Below, piece by piece: positions 38,434-46,398 of a DNA stretch of 64,000 nucleotides. Every line of letters begins with the position of its first letter. The first letter of the stretch is position 1. The translations under genes were made by a program, and so were the position numbers. The DNA comes from Neisseriaceae bacterium (GTDB taxonomy: Bacteria > Pseudomonadota > Gammaproteobacteria > Burkholderiales > Chromobacteriaceae). The notes under the pieces are model-generated. The model was given only the letters and a program-made list of their open reading frames with translations, was not told the DNA's origin and did not search any database. The DNA lies in the NCBI GenBank assembly GCA_027489245.1, contig JAIYAC010000009.1:1-64000 (forward strand), read 5' to 3'.

Positions 38434-38846
38434 AAAAATACGCGCCAAACAGCCCGGAAGCCCTGGCACGCATTCTTGCCATGTTCATGATTACCGATGG
38501 CAATATGGACCCGCGCGAAATCGAGACACTGGAAAACCTGCACGTCTACGAGCTGCTGAATCTCGGCCGCAAGGACTTCATCAAGGTGCTGGTGGACTAC
38601 TGCGACGATATTTCCGATGAAGCCGAAGAAGACGGCACCATCCACCTGCTGGCCTCCGAGCGCACCAATGTCATCCTGGACGGCGTGACTGAACGTAACA
38701 AGCGCGTGATCTGCTGCGCACTGGCGCTGGACATTTGCAAATCGGACAATACAATCAGTGATCCGGAAATGCTGCTGCTGCGCCACATGATGCACTACTG
38801 GCACATTACCCTGGACGACCTCCAGGCCGAGCTGGCAAAAAACTAA
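38430..38846 (+). CDS. TerB-like protein
   Basis: 138 residues, all-helical and acidic. FMITDGNMDPREIETLENL and LDICKSDNTISDPEMLLLRHM have the D-G-x-x-x-x-E/D pattern of the TerB/TerB-like superfamily, which probably binds metal through acidic residues. TerB is known from tellurite-resistance loci, but many stand-alone copies have other, unknown roles and no ter genes are here. It overlaps the thioesterase gene and precedes moxR by 70 bases. Confidence 0.65.
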   Translation: MKKYAPNSPEALARILAMFMITDGNMDPREIETLENLHVYELLNLGRKDFIKVLVDYCDDISDEAEEDGTIHLLASERTNVILDGVTERNKRVICCALALDICKSDNTISDPEMLLLRHMMHYWHITLDDLQAELAKN

Positions 38847-38916
38847 GCCAGCCACCGACAGCAGCCGCCGCCAGGCGGCTGTTTGCATTTCAGCATAACA
38901 ACACACAGGCTAAACC

Positions 38917-39768
38917 ATGACAACCCGCTTCAACGGCACCGACAACTACATTGCCACCGACGACCTGATGATGGCCGTGAACGCCGCCATCACCCTGCAG
39001 CGCCCGCTACTGGTAAAAGGCGAGCCCGGCACCGGCAAAACCATGCTGGCCGAGGAAATTGCCCGCGCCCTGGGCAAGCAGCTGATCGTGTGGCCGATCA
39101 AATCCACCACCAAGGCACAGCACGGCCTGTACGAGTACGACGCCGTATCGCGCCTGCGCGACTCGCAGCTGGGCAATGACAAAGTACACGACATTCGCCA
39201 CTACATCCGCCAGGGCAAGCTGTGGCAAGCCTTTGCCAGCGAAGAACAGGCCATTCTGCTGATCGACGAGATCGACAAAGCCGATATCGAATTCCCCAAC
39301 GACCTGCTGCGCGAGCTGGACCAAATGGAATTCTTTGTGCACGAAACACAGGAATTCATCAAAGCCCGCCATCGCCCCATCATCATCATTACCTCCAACA
39401 ATGAAAAAGAGCTGCCGGACGCCTTCCTGCGCCGCTGCTTCTTTCACTACATCCGCTTTCCGGACCGCGACACCCTGCAGCAGATCATCCAGGTGCACTA
39501 CCCCGACATCCGCCAGCAGCTGGTACGCGAAGCGCTGGAAGTATTCACCGGCATTCGCGACATGAACGGGCTGAAAAAGAAACCTACCACCTCCGAGCTG
39601 CTGGACTGGCTGAAGCTGCTGGACAGCGAAGGCATTAGCGAACAACAGCTGCAGCAGCACCGCGACAGCAACACCCCGCCGCCCATGGCCGGTGCGCTGC
39701 TGAAAAACGAGCAGGACATGCACTTCTTCGAGCGCCTGATGCAGATGGCCAAAATGCGGCGCGGCTGA
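38917..39768 (+). CDS. MoxR-family AAA+ ATPase
   Basis: 283 residues. Walker A is GEPGTGKTM (about residues 37-45), Walker B ILLIDEIDKAD, with the sensor TSNNEKELPDAFLRR. Members act as chaperones for metal-enzyme or stress complexes and normally pair with a VWA-domain protein (CoxE-like). No VWA gene follows: the stop overlaps the xerC start (TGATG), so the pair has been split or lies elsewhere. Confidence 0.88.
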   Translation: MTTRFNGTDNYIATDDLMMAVNAAITLQRPLLVKGEPGTGKTMLAEEIARALGKQLIVWPIKSTTKAQHGLYEYDAVSRLRDSQLGNDKVHDIRHYIRQGKLWQAFASEEQAILLIDEIDKADIEFPNDLLRELDQMEFFVHETQEFIKARHRPIIIITSNNEKELPDAFLRRCFFHYIRFPDRDTLQQIIQVHYPDIRQQLVREALEVFTGIRDMNGLKKKPTTSELLDWLKLLDSEGISEQQLQQHRDSNTPPPMAGALLKNEQDMHFFERLMQMAKMRRG

Positions 39769-40664
39769 TGGACGCCCACTGGCAAGCCCTGATCGACGCC
39801 TACGACGACCAGCTAAGGTTGGCCGCACGCAGCGAGCACACGCGCATCGCCTACCGTCGAGACCTCACCAAGCTGGCCGAGCTGCTAGGCAGTAGCCAGC
39901 CCGAGCAAACCGACGGCCCGGCCATCCAGCGCGCCCTGGGCCAGCTGCGCCGCCACGGCCTGTCGCCGCGCACGCTGGCACGCATGCTGTCCACCTGGCG
40001 CAGCCTGTTCGAATGGATGATCCGCCGCGAATGGCTGGCGGCCAACCCCTGCGCCGGCGTGCGTGCGCCACGCGCCGGGCAGCGCCTGCCCAAGACGCTG
40101 AGCGTAGACAGCGCCATGCAGCTGCTGGACGCCCCCGCCGAAGACGAGCGCGAGATACGCGACGCCGCCATTTTCGAGCTGATGTACTCCTCCGGCCTGC
40201 GCCTATCCGAAACCGTGTCGATCAACCTGGCCGACATCGACCTGCGCGAGGCCTTGCTGAAAGTACAAGGCAAAGGCAACCGCGAGCGCATCCTGCCCAT
40301 CGGCAAAAAGGCGGTCGCCGCCCTGCAACGCTGGCTGCCACTACGCCAGGCTGCCGATGGCGAGGAAGCGCTATTTGTCTCCAGCAAAGGCGTACGCATC
40401 AGCAGCCGCCAGCTGGCGCGCCGGCTGGAACGCTGGGCGCTGCACAACGGCAGCGAACAGCACGTGCACCCGCACATGCTGCGCCACTCCTTTGCCAGCC
40501 ACATGCTGCAGTCCTCCGGCGATCTGCGCGCGGTGCAAGAGCTGCTGGGCCACGCCAACCTGGCCACCACGCAGATCTACACCAGCCTGGACTTTCAACA
40601 CTTGGCCAAGGTGTACGACACCGCCCACCCGCGCGCCAAGCTGGGCGACAAAGACAAACAGTAA
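39768..40664 (+). CDS. xerC: Tyrosine recombinase XerC
   Basis: Resolves chromosome dimers at dif with XerD and FtsK. The 298-residue product has the N-terminal SAM-like domain and the catalytic R-K-H-R-H-Y set: Arg in SSGLRLSE, Lys in GKGNRERILPI, His-x-x-Arg in HMLRHSFASH, His in LGHANLATTQIYTS and the nucleophile Tyr in the same motif. The start overlaps moxR (TGATG). It is about 45% shorter in motifs to the second recombinase at 53.9 kb only in the sense that it lacks that protein's inserted linker; the two are clearly different enzymes. Confidence 0.93.
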   Translation: MDAHWQALIDAYDDQLRLAARSEHTRIAYRRDLTKLAELLGSSQPEQTDGPAIQRALGQLRRHGLSPRTLARMLSTWRSLFEWMIRREWLAANPCAGVRAPRAGQRLPKTLSVDSAMQLLDAPAEDEREIRDAAIFELMYSSGLRLSETVSINLADIDLREALLKVQGKGNRERILPIGKKAVAALQRWLPLRQAADGEEALFVSSKGVRISSRQLARRLERWALHNGSEQHVHPHMLRHSFASHMLQSSGDLRAVQELLGHANLATTQIYTSLDFQHLAKVYDTAHPRAKLGDKDKQ

Positions 40665-40702
40665 AGCCGAACAAGCGCTCGCGTTTGGCACGGTGCCAAA
40701 AG

Positions 40703-40733
40703 AAAAACCCCCTGCCACCGGCAGGGGGTTTTG
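40703..40733. terminator. Bidirectional intrinsic terminator
   Basis: CCCCCTGCC and GGCAGGGGG pair around a 3-base loop, with AAAAA before and TTTT after. It separates convergent xerC and the ABC permease gene. A second small palindrome TTTGGCACGGTGCCAAA lies just before it. Confidence 0.88.
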
Positions 40734-40751
40734 TCATGGCTTGCGGCCAAC

Positions 40752-41699
40752 TTAGCGTGATTTCACAAACGGCACACCAATGGCTTTCGGCGCGACGGCA
40801 CGGCCCATAAAGCCCGCCAGCAACACCACGGTCAGCACATACGGCAACGCCTGGATGAAGGCATCGGGAATGCTGCCAATCAGCGGCAGCTCCACGCCCT
40901 GCAGGCGAATCTGGATCGCGTCGGTAAAGGCAAAAATCAGGCAGCCCAGCACAGCAGACCACGGGCGCCATTTGCCAAAAATCAGCGCCGCCAGCGCCAG
41001 GTAGCCCTTGCCGGCAGTCATATCCTGGATAAAGGCGCCGGTTTGCGCCAGTACCAGATAAGCACCCGCCACACCACACAGCGCACCGCCAATGGCCTGA
41101 GCCATATAGCGCACACCCTTCACGCTGATACCCGCCGCATCCGCCGCATGCGGGTTTTCACCCACGGCGCGCAGACGCAGGCCAAAGCGGCTCTTGTATA
41201 CCACCCAGCTCACCACGAAAATCAGCAGCAGGGCCAGGTACACCAGAATGTTATGGCCAAAGAAGGTTTTCAACGCCGGGCTGTGGGCAATAGCGTCCGC
41301 AAACGGCAGGTCGATGGCGGTAAAACGCGCCTCGTCCGACAGCGTAGGCGTGCGGCCACCCTGCTGGAACCAAGCCAGTGCCAGCACCGGGGTGACACCC
41401 GACACCATCATGTTGATGGCCACGCCGGAAATCAGTTGGTTGCCGTTATAGGTAATCGACACCACACCATGCAGCATGGCCACCGCCATACCGGCGGCAA
41501 TGCCGGCCCCCAGCCCCACCCACGGGGACTGCGCAATATACGCCACGCAGGCGGCAGCAAAGGCTGCGGCCAACATCTTGCCTTCCAGCGCCAGGTCTAC
41601 CACACCGGAGCGCTCGGAGAACAAACCGGCCAGCGCGGCCAGCACCAGCGGGGTACTCACACGCAGCGTGGCGTCCAGCACACTAAAAATCATGTCCAT
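40752..41699 (-). CDS. ABC transporter permease (BMP-type, nucleoside-like)
   Basis: 315 residues, about 8 membrane helices, BPD_transp_2 family. The start MDMIFSVLDATLRVSTPLVLAALAGLFSERSGVVD (in pieces) and GENPHAADAAGISV are typical of YufQ/NupC-type permeases in guanosine/nucleoside importers. AAGGAG precedes the ATG. It is the last gene of a four-gene operon whose order is receptor, ATPase, permease, permease. Confidence 0.9.
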   Translation of the reverse strand: MDMIFSVLDATLRVSTPLVLAALAGLFSERSGVVDLALEGKMLAAAFAAACVAYIAQSPWVGLGAGIAAGMAVAMLHGVVSITYNGNQLISGVAINMMVSGVTPVLALAWFQQGGRTPTLSDEARFTAIDLPFADAIAHSPALKTFFGHNILVYLALLLIFVVSWVVYKSRFGLRLRAVGENPHAADAAGISVKGVRYMAQAIGGALCGVAGAYLVLAQTGAFIQDMTAGKGYLALAALIFGKWRPWSAVLGCLIFAFTDAIQIRLQGVELPLIGSIPDAFIQALPYVLTVVLLAGFMGRAVAPKAIGVPFVKSR

Positions 41700-41709
41700 G
41701 CTGTGCTCC

Positions 41710-42810
41710 TTACTGGTTCTTCAGCATGCGCTTGAACGCAGCCGATAGCGGGGTCTGGAACAGGTTTTCCAGCGCACCACAGAACAGGATGATCAAACCC
41801 TGGGTAAAGATGATCATCTCGCGCGTAATGGCCGGCTTCTCGAACGACAAGTCCAGGCCGCCCTGCGTCAGCGCGCCAAACAGCAGCGCCGACAGCAAAA
41901 TACCCACCGGGTGGTTACGCCCCATCAGCGCCACCGCAATACCGACAAAGCCGATACCGTTGGTAAAGCCCATATTCATGCGGTGGGTAGAACCCAGCAG
42001 CTCGTTGATGGCCGCCAGACCCGCCAAGGCACCCGATACGCACATCACGGCGATAATCACCTTGTCTACCGGAATACCAGCATAGCGGGCGGCCTTTTCG
42101 TTCAGGCCCACGGTACGGGTCACAAAGCCTTTCGGGCTATGCCACACCACCAGGTAGAACAGCACCAAGGCCATCAGCGCCAGGAAGAAGCTGGCGTTCA
42201 GCGGCGTGTTGGGCAGCTCGACACCCAGCGGCGCAAACAGCTCGTGCAGCATGGGTACCCAGGCGTTCTGGGCGAACTCGCGGGTAGCCGGGGTTTGCGA
42301 GCCTTCCATGCGCAGCTTGTCCACCAGCAGCCAGGTCATCAGCGAGCTGGCAATAAAGTTGAACATGATGGTGGTGACCACAATGTGGCTGCCACGCTTG
42401 GCCTGCAGATAACCCGGCACCAGCGCCCACGCGCCGCCAAACAGGATAGCGGCCAACATGGCCAGCGGAATCACCACGTACGCCGGCAAGTAATCAAACT
42501 GCAAGCACACCAGCGTAACGCCCAGGCCGGCCAGATACATCTGGCCTTCGCCACCGATATTGAACAGGCCGGCATGGAACGCCGCCGCCACGGCCAGGCC
42601 GGTAAAGATAAAGCTGGTCGTGTAAAACAGCGTGTAGCCGATACCCTCGGGGTAACCGAAGGCACCGTTAATCATCAGTTTCAGGCACTCCACCGGGTCT
42701 TCGCCGATCAGTGCAATCACCAGGCCCGATACAAACAGTGCCGCAAACAGGTTCAGCAGCGGCATCAGCCACAGGCTGGCCCAGCGCGGCATATTGGCTG
42801 GCTGACTCAT
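41710..42810 (-). CDS. ABC transporter permease (BMP-type, nucleoside-like)
   Basis: 366 residues, 8-10 membrane helices, partner permease of the YufP type. Motifs GEDPVECLKLMINGAFG, HAGLFNIGGEGQMYLAG and GLNEKAARYAGIPV are typical. It overlaps the ATPase gene by 4 bases and is followed by the second permease after 10 bases. The two permeases form the heterodimeric channel. Confidence 0.9.
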   Translation of the reverse strand: MSQPANMPRWASLWLMPLLNLFAALFVSGLVIALIGEDPVECLKLMINGAFGYPEGIGYTLFYTTSFIFTGLAVAAAFHAGLFNIGGEGQMYLAGLGVTLVCLQFDYLPAYVVIPLAMLAAILFGGAWALVPGYLQAKRGSHIVVTTIMFNFIASSLMTWLLVDKLRMEGSQTPATREFAQNAWVPMLHELFAPLGVELPNTPLNASFFLALMALVLFYLVVWHSPKGFVTRTVGLNEKAARYAGIPVDKVIIAVMCVSGALAGLAAINELLGSTHRMNMGFTNGIGFVGIAVALMGRNHPVGILLSALLFGALTQGGLDLSFEKPAITREMIIFTQGLIILFCGALENLFQTPLSAAFKRMLKNQ

Positions 42811-44330
42811 TTATGTCCCCCCATCAACAAACCCAGCGAGGTGGCGGTAGCTTCTGCCGCCGGCAGCTCGCCGGAAATGGCACCACCGTTCATCACGATA
42901 ATGCGGTCACTCAAGGCCATGATCTCGTCCAGCTCCACCGACACCAGCAGCAGGGCTTTGCCCTCGTCACGCAGCTGCATCAGGCGCTTGTGAATGAACT
43001 CGATCGCGCCGATATCCACGCCACGGGTAGGCTGGCCGATCAGCAGCAGGTCCGGGTTGGCGTGAATTTCACGCGCCAGAATTACTTTTTGCTGGTTACC
43101 ACCGGAAAACAAGCCGATACGGCGGTGCGTTAGCGCCGGGCGCACGTCGAACTCGTCGATGAAACGACGGCAGCGCTCAATGATGGCCTTGCGGTTAAAC
43201 AGGAAGCCACGGCGCACGCTCGGGTCATCGTGATAGCCCAGAATGGCGTTTTCGAAGGTCATGAAGTCCTTCACCATGCCCTCGCGCGAGCGGTCTTCCG
43301 GAATATGGGCAATCCCCAGCTTGCGATAGGCAGCCGCCTTCGGCTCGCGGGTTTTCAGCGTCGCCAGCTCCATGCCCTTGAATTGCACCGAGCCGGACGT
43401 TGCCTCGCGCATGCCGGACAGCACCTCCAGCAGCTCGGACTGGCCATTGCCGGATACACCGGCAATACCCACGATCTCGCCAGCGTGCAGGTCGAAGCCG
43501 ATATCCTTCAGCAGCGCCACGCCCCGGCTGTCCACCAGGTTCAGGCCGGAAACACTCAGCACCTTTTTACCCGGCACGGCAGCGGCCTTGTCCAGGTGCA
43601 TGTTCACCTTGCGGCCAACCATCAGGTCGGCCAGGTCTTCCTTGGTGACATCTGCGGTACGCACCTGCCCCACGATTTCACCGGCACGCATTACCGTGAC
43701 ATCGTCGGTAATATCCAGCACTTCGCGCAGCTTGTGCGTAATCAGGATGACCGTCTTGCCCTGGTCGCGCAGCAGGCGCAGGATGCGGAACAGGTCGTCC
43801 GCCTCTTGCGGCGTCAGCACGGCCGTCGGCTCGTCCAGGATCAGCACATCGGCACCGCGATACAACGTTTTCAGGATTTCCACACGCTGCTGCGTGCCCA
43901 CCCCCAACTCGCCCACAATCGCATCCGGGTCGACTTGCAGGCCGTAGTCCTGGTTCAGCTTTTGCAGGTGGGTACGCGCGGCAGCCAGGCTGCCCTCCAG
44001 CGTCACGCCGCCTTCGGCACCCAGCACAATGTTTTCCAGCACGGTAAACGGGTCTACCAGCATGAAATGCTGATGCACCATGCCAATACCCAGGCCAATA
44101 GCCGCATGCGACGAACGAATGCGCTCAGCCTTGCCGTTAATCTTGATGGTTCCGGAATCCGCCTGATAGTAGCCATAAATAATGCTCATCAGTGTGGATT
44201 TGCCAGCACCGTTCTCGCCAATAATGCCGTGAACCGTGCCTTTGCGAACTCCGAAAGTAATGTTCTTATTGGCATGCACTTCACCGAAGTGTTTGTTCAC
44301 GCCAATGAGCTCGATGGCTAATTCGGCCAT
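42807..44330 (-). CDS. ABC transporter ATP-binding protein with two nucleotide-binding domains
   Basis: 507 residues containing two ABC domains in one chain, as in sugar and nucleoside importers (YufO/RbsA class). The first domain has Walker A GENGAGKSTL (about residues 38-47), signature LGVGTQQRVEI and Walker B VLILDEPTAVL. The second has a GVSGNGQSELLE loop and the signature FSGGNQQKVIL, the usual degenerate/active pairing. The ATG at 44330 is preceded by GAGATC; the longer ORF upstream runs through the intergenic region. It overlaps the permease gene. Confidence 0.93.
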   Translation of the reverse strand: MAELAIELIGVNKHFGEVHANKNITFGVRKGTVHGIIGENGAGKSTLMSIIYGYYQADSGTIKINGKAERIRSSHAAIGLGIGMVHQHFMLVDPFTVLENIVLGAEGGVTLEGSLAAARTHLQKLNQDYGLQVDPDAIVGELGVGTQQRVEILKTLYRGADVLILDEPTAVLTPQEADDLFRILRLLRDQGKTVILITHKLREVLDITDDVTVMRAGEIVGQVRTADVTKEDLADLMVGRKVNMHLDKAAAVPGKKVLSVSGLNLVDSRGVALLKDIGFDLHAGEIVGIAGVSGNGQSELLEVLSGMREATSGSVQFKGMELATLKTREPKAAAYRKLGIAHIPEDRSREGMVKDFMTFENAILGYHDDPSVRRGFLFNRKAIIERCRRFIDEFDVRPALTHRRIGLFSGGNQQKVILAREIHANPDLLLIGQPTRGVDIGAIEFIHKRLMQLRDEGKALLLVSVELDEIMALSDRIIVMNGGAISGELPAAEATATSLGLLMGGHK

Positions 44331-44670
44331 AGTGATCTCGCTCTCGGTTAAAATGCCTTTTTCATACAGCGCCCCGCATACCGCAGGCACAACAAAGTGC
44401 GGCAAGCAGGGTATTGCTTGCCGCACGCGCCAAACGAAAACTCGATAATCAGACGATAGCCAGCCCGGCTGGCCATCCACCTCCCCGGCGGGCGGCGTGG
44501 CAAGCCTGCCACCTGGCACGCGGGGGGCACCCCTCCCGGGTAAATCTACAGCCGGGTCATGCTGCGGCAGCAGGCTTCACTATACCGCCACCGCAGACAC
44601 AATAAAGTGCGGCAAGCAGAATGAACTGCTTGCCGCACAAGTCGTCTGGATCAAACAGACGATTACAACA
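44331..44670 (-). other. Structured intergenic region with two matching hairpins
   Basis: These 340 bases between the receptor gene and the ATPase gene hold two hairpins with the same 12-base stem, GTGCGGCAAGCA: 44397-44426 (12-6-12) and 44607-44638 (13-6-13). Each is followed on the minus strand by a short T-rich stretch. Between them lies a very GC-rich segment with further hairpins (44459-44473, 44497-44512). The likely role is attenuation that keeps receptor levels above the permease; this is inference. Confidence 0.7.
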
Positions 44671-45672
44671 TTATTTTACCGGGCAGCTATTGCCAGCGCG
44701 GTAGTCAACCACTTTTACCTTGCCAGAAATGATGTCTTTCTTGGCCTGGTTCACTTTGGTTTCGATGTCTTTGCTGATCAGCTTGCGGTTGTTTGCATCC
44801 AGTGCCCAATCCACGCCGCCTTCTTTCAGACCCATGGTTACCACGCCAGACTTCCAGGTGCCTTTCTGGCCATCAAGCATCAGCTGGTAGACAGCGTTGT
44901 CCACGCGCTTGAGCATGGAAGTCAGCACAAAGCCCGGGAACAGGTGGTTCTGGTTGGAATCCACACCGATACCCAGTTTGTTTTTGTCTTTGGCCGCTTG
45001 CAGAACGCCCATGCCGGTACCGCCAGCAGCGTGGAATACCACGTCTACGCCACGGTCAAACTGGCTGCGAGCCAGTTCGCCACCGCGAGCCGGGTCGTTG
45101 AACGCTTGCGGGGTGGTGCCGGTCATGTTGGATACCACTTCTACCTTGGCATCTGCTGCCTTGGCACCCTGGGTATAGCCACAGCCGAAGGCACGAATCA
45201 GCGGTACGTCCATACCACCGATGAAGCCCACTTTTTTGGATTTGGAAGCCAGGGTCGCTGCCATACCTACCAGGTAGGAGCCTTCCTGTTCCTTGAAGAT
45301 CACAGACTGCACGTTGTCGCCTTTGGCCACATCATCCACGATAGCGAATTTTACTTTCGGGAACTCGGCAGCCACGGTCTGAACAGCCTGGGTAAAGGAG
45401 AAACCAACAGCAATTACCAGATCAACGTTTTTGCGCGCCAGGTTGCGCAGCACTTGCTCTTTTTGCGCTTCGTTGGCGATCTGTGCTTCGCGGTAAGCGA
45501 CACCCGTGGCTTTCTTGAAACGCTCGGCGCCGGTGTAAGCAGCTTCGTTAAAGCTCTTGTCGAATTTGCCAGCCTGGTCGTAGACCACTGCAGGGGTAAA
45601 AGCAAAACTGGAGGAGGCGGCTACCATCAGGGCAGCAGCAACTGCGAGGTGCTTTTTCTTGGTAATTTGCAT
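44671..45672 (-). CDS. BMP-family ABC transporter substrate-binding protein
   Basis: Periplasmic receptor of the basic membrane protein/Med family (nucleosides in characterised members), 333 residues. It has a signal peptide (about residues 1-24, ending SSFA). Motifs FDKSFNEAAYTGAERF, GFSFTQAVQTVAAEFP, EQEGSYLVGMAA and VFHAAGGTGMGVLQAA follow. There is no lipobox, so it is soluble rather than lipid-anchored. A long leader precedes it and hairpins follow it. It is the first gene of the operon. Confidence 0.92.
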   Translation of the reverse strand: MQITKKKHLAVAAALMVAASSSFAFTPAVVYDQAGKFDKSFNEAAYTGAERFKKATGVAYREAQIANEAQKEQVLRNLARKNVDLVIAVGFSFTQAVQTVAAEFPKVKFAIVDDVAKGDNVQSVIFKEQEGSYLVGMAATLASKSKKVGFIGGMDVPLIRAFGCGYTQGAKAADAKVEVVSNMTGTTPQAFNDPARGGELARSQFDRGVDVVFHAAGGTGMGVLQAAKDKNKLGIGVDSNQNHLFPGFVLTSMLKRVDNAVYQLMLDGQKGTWKSGVVTMGLKEGGVDWALDANNRKLISKDIETKVNQAKKDIISGKVKVVDYRAGNSCPVK

Positions 45673-45903
45673 GAGATGTCTCTCCCAACGTCGTGTCTGT
45701 AAAGTGGCTGGCTCATAGTAGCGATAAACTTGCCGCTACACACGGCCAACATATTAGAAAGCAGGCTTGCCGTCGCATTGGCGCCAACAAACCTGCTCCG
45801 ATTATGCGAGCAGGGGCGTGATTATACGCATAGCCGCACAGGGCGACACCTGCGTTTTTGCATAAATATCACGAAAACTGCACACAAAAGGCATTTTTTA
45901 TCG
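45673..45903 (-). promoter_or_regulatory. Promoter and leader of the BMP operon
   Basis: On the minus strand TATAAT lies at 45821-45826 without a good -35. The presumed transcript begins near a perfect hairpin, CCTGCTC/GAGCAGG with a 9-base loop (45792-45814), and has a leader of about 140 bases. I cannot match it to a known riboswitch. Confidence 0.5.
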
Positions 45904-46398
45904 CTATTGTGCACCGCCCTGACCGGAAAGACAGCTCTGCAAAAAGCCCAGCACCCACACCACAGCCTGCGCCCGTACCGCCTCGCGATCACCCGCAAAA
46001 TGACAGCTGCGCGCCTCTGTGCCAGCGGCATGCGCCACGGCAAAGCACACCGTACCTACGGGCTTTTCCGCCGTACCCCCGCCGGGGCCTGCAATACCGG
46101 TTACCGACATGGCCCAGTCGGCACCCGCCAAGCGACGCACCCCTTCTGCCATGGCAGCCGCCACCGGCAAGCTGACCGCACCGTGAGCCTGCAATGTAGC
46201 CTCGGGCACCCCAAGCAAGCGCTGCTTGGCTTCGTTGCTGTAGGTGACAACCGATAGATCGAACCAGGCCGAACTACCGGGAATGGCAGTCAGCGCCGCC
46301 GCCACGCCGCCACCGGTGCAGGACTCAGCTACCGTCACACGCTGCCCCGCTGCGGCCAACTGCTGGCCCAGCTGCGCAGCCAGCTCATGCAGAGTCAT
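45904..46398 (-). CDS. pncC: Nicotinamide-nucleotide amidase (CinA C-terminal domain)
   Basis: Hydrolyses NMN to nicotinic acid mononucleotide in NAD recycling. The 164-residue product has only the C-terminal CinA domain, with the motifs VAESCTGGGVAAALTAIPGSS, TYSNEAKQRLLGV and the Ser/Lys-type active residues, and WAMSVTGIAGPGGGTAEKPVGTV. It overlaps pgi upstream by 14 bases. Stand-alone PncC of this size is usual in proteobacteria. Confidence 0.92.
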   Translation of the reverse strand: MTLHELAAQLGQQLAAAGQRVTVAESCTGGGVAAALTAIPGSSAWFDLSVVTYSNEAKQRLLGVPEATLQAHGAVSLPVAAAMAEGVRRLAGADWAMSVTGIAGPGGGTAEKPVGTVCFAVAHAAGTEARSCHFAGDREAVRAQAVVWVLGFLQSCLSGQGGAQ

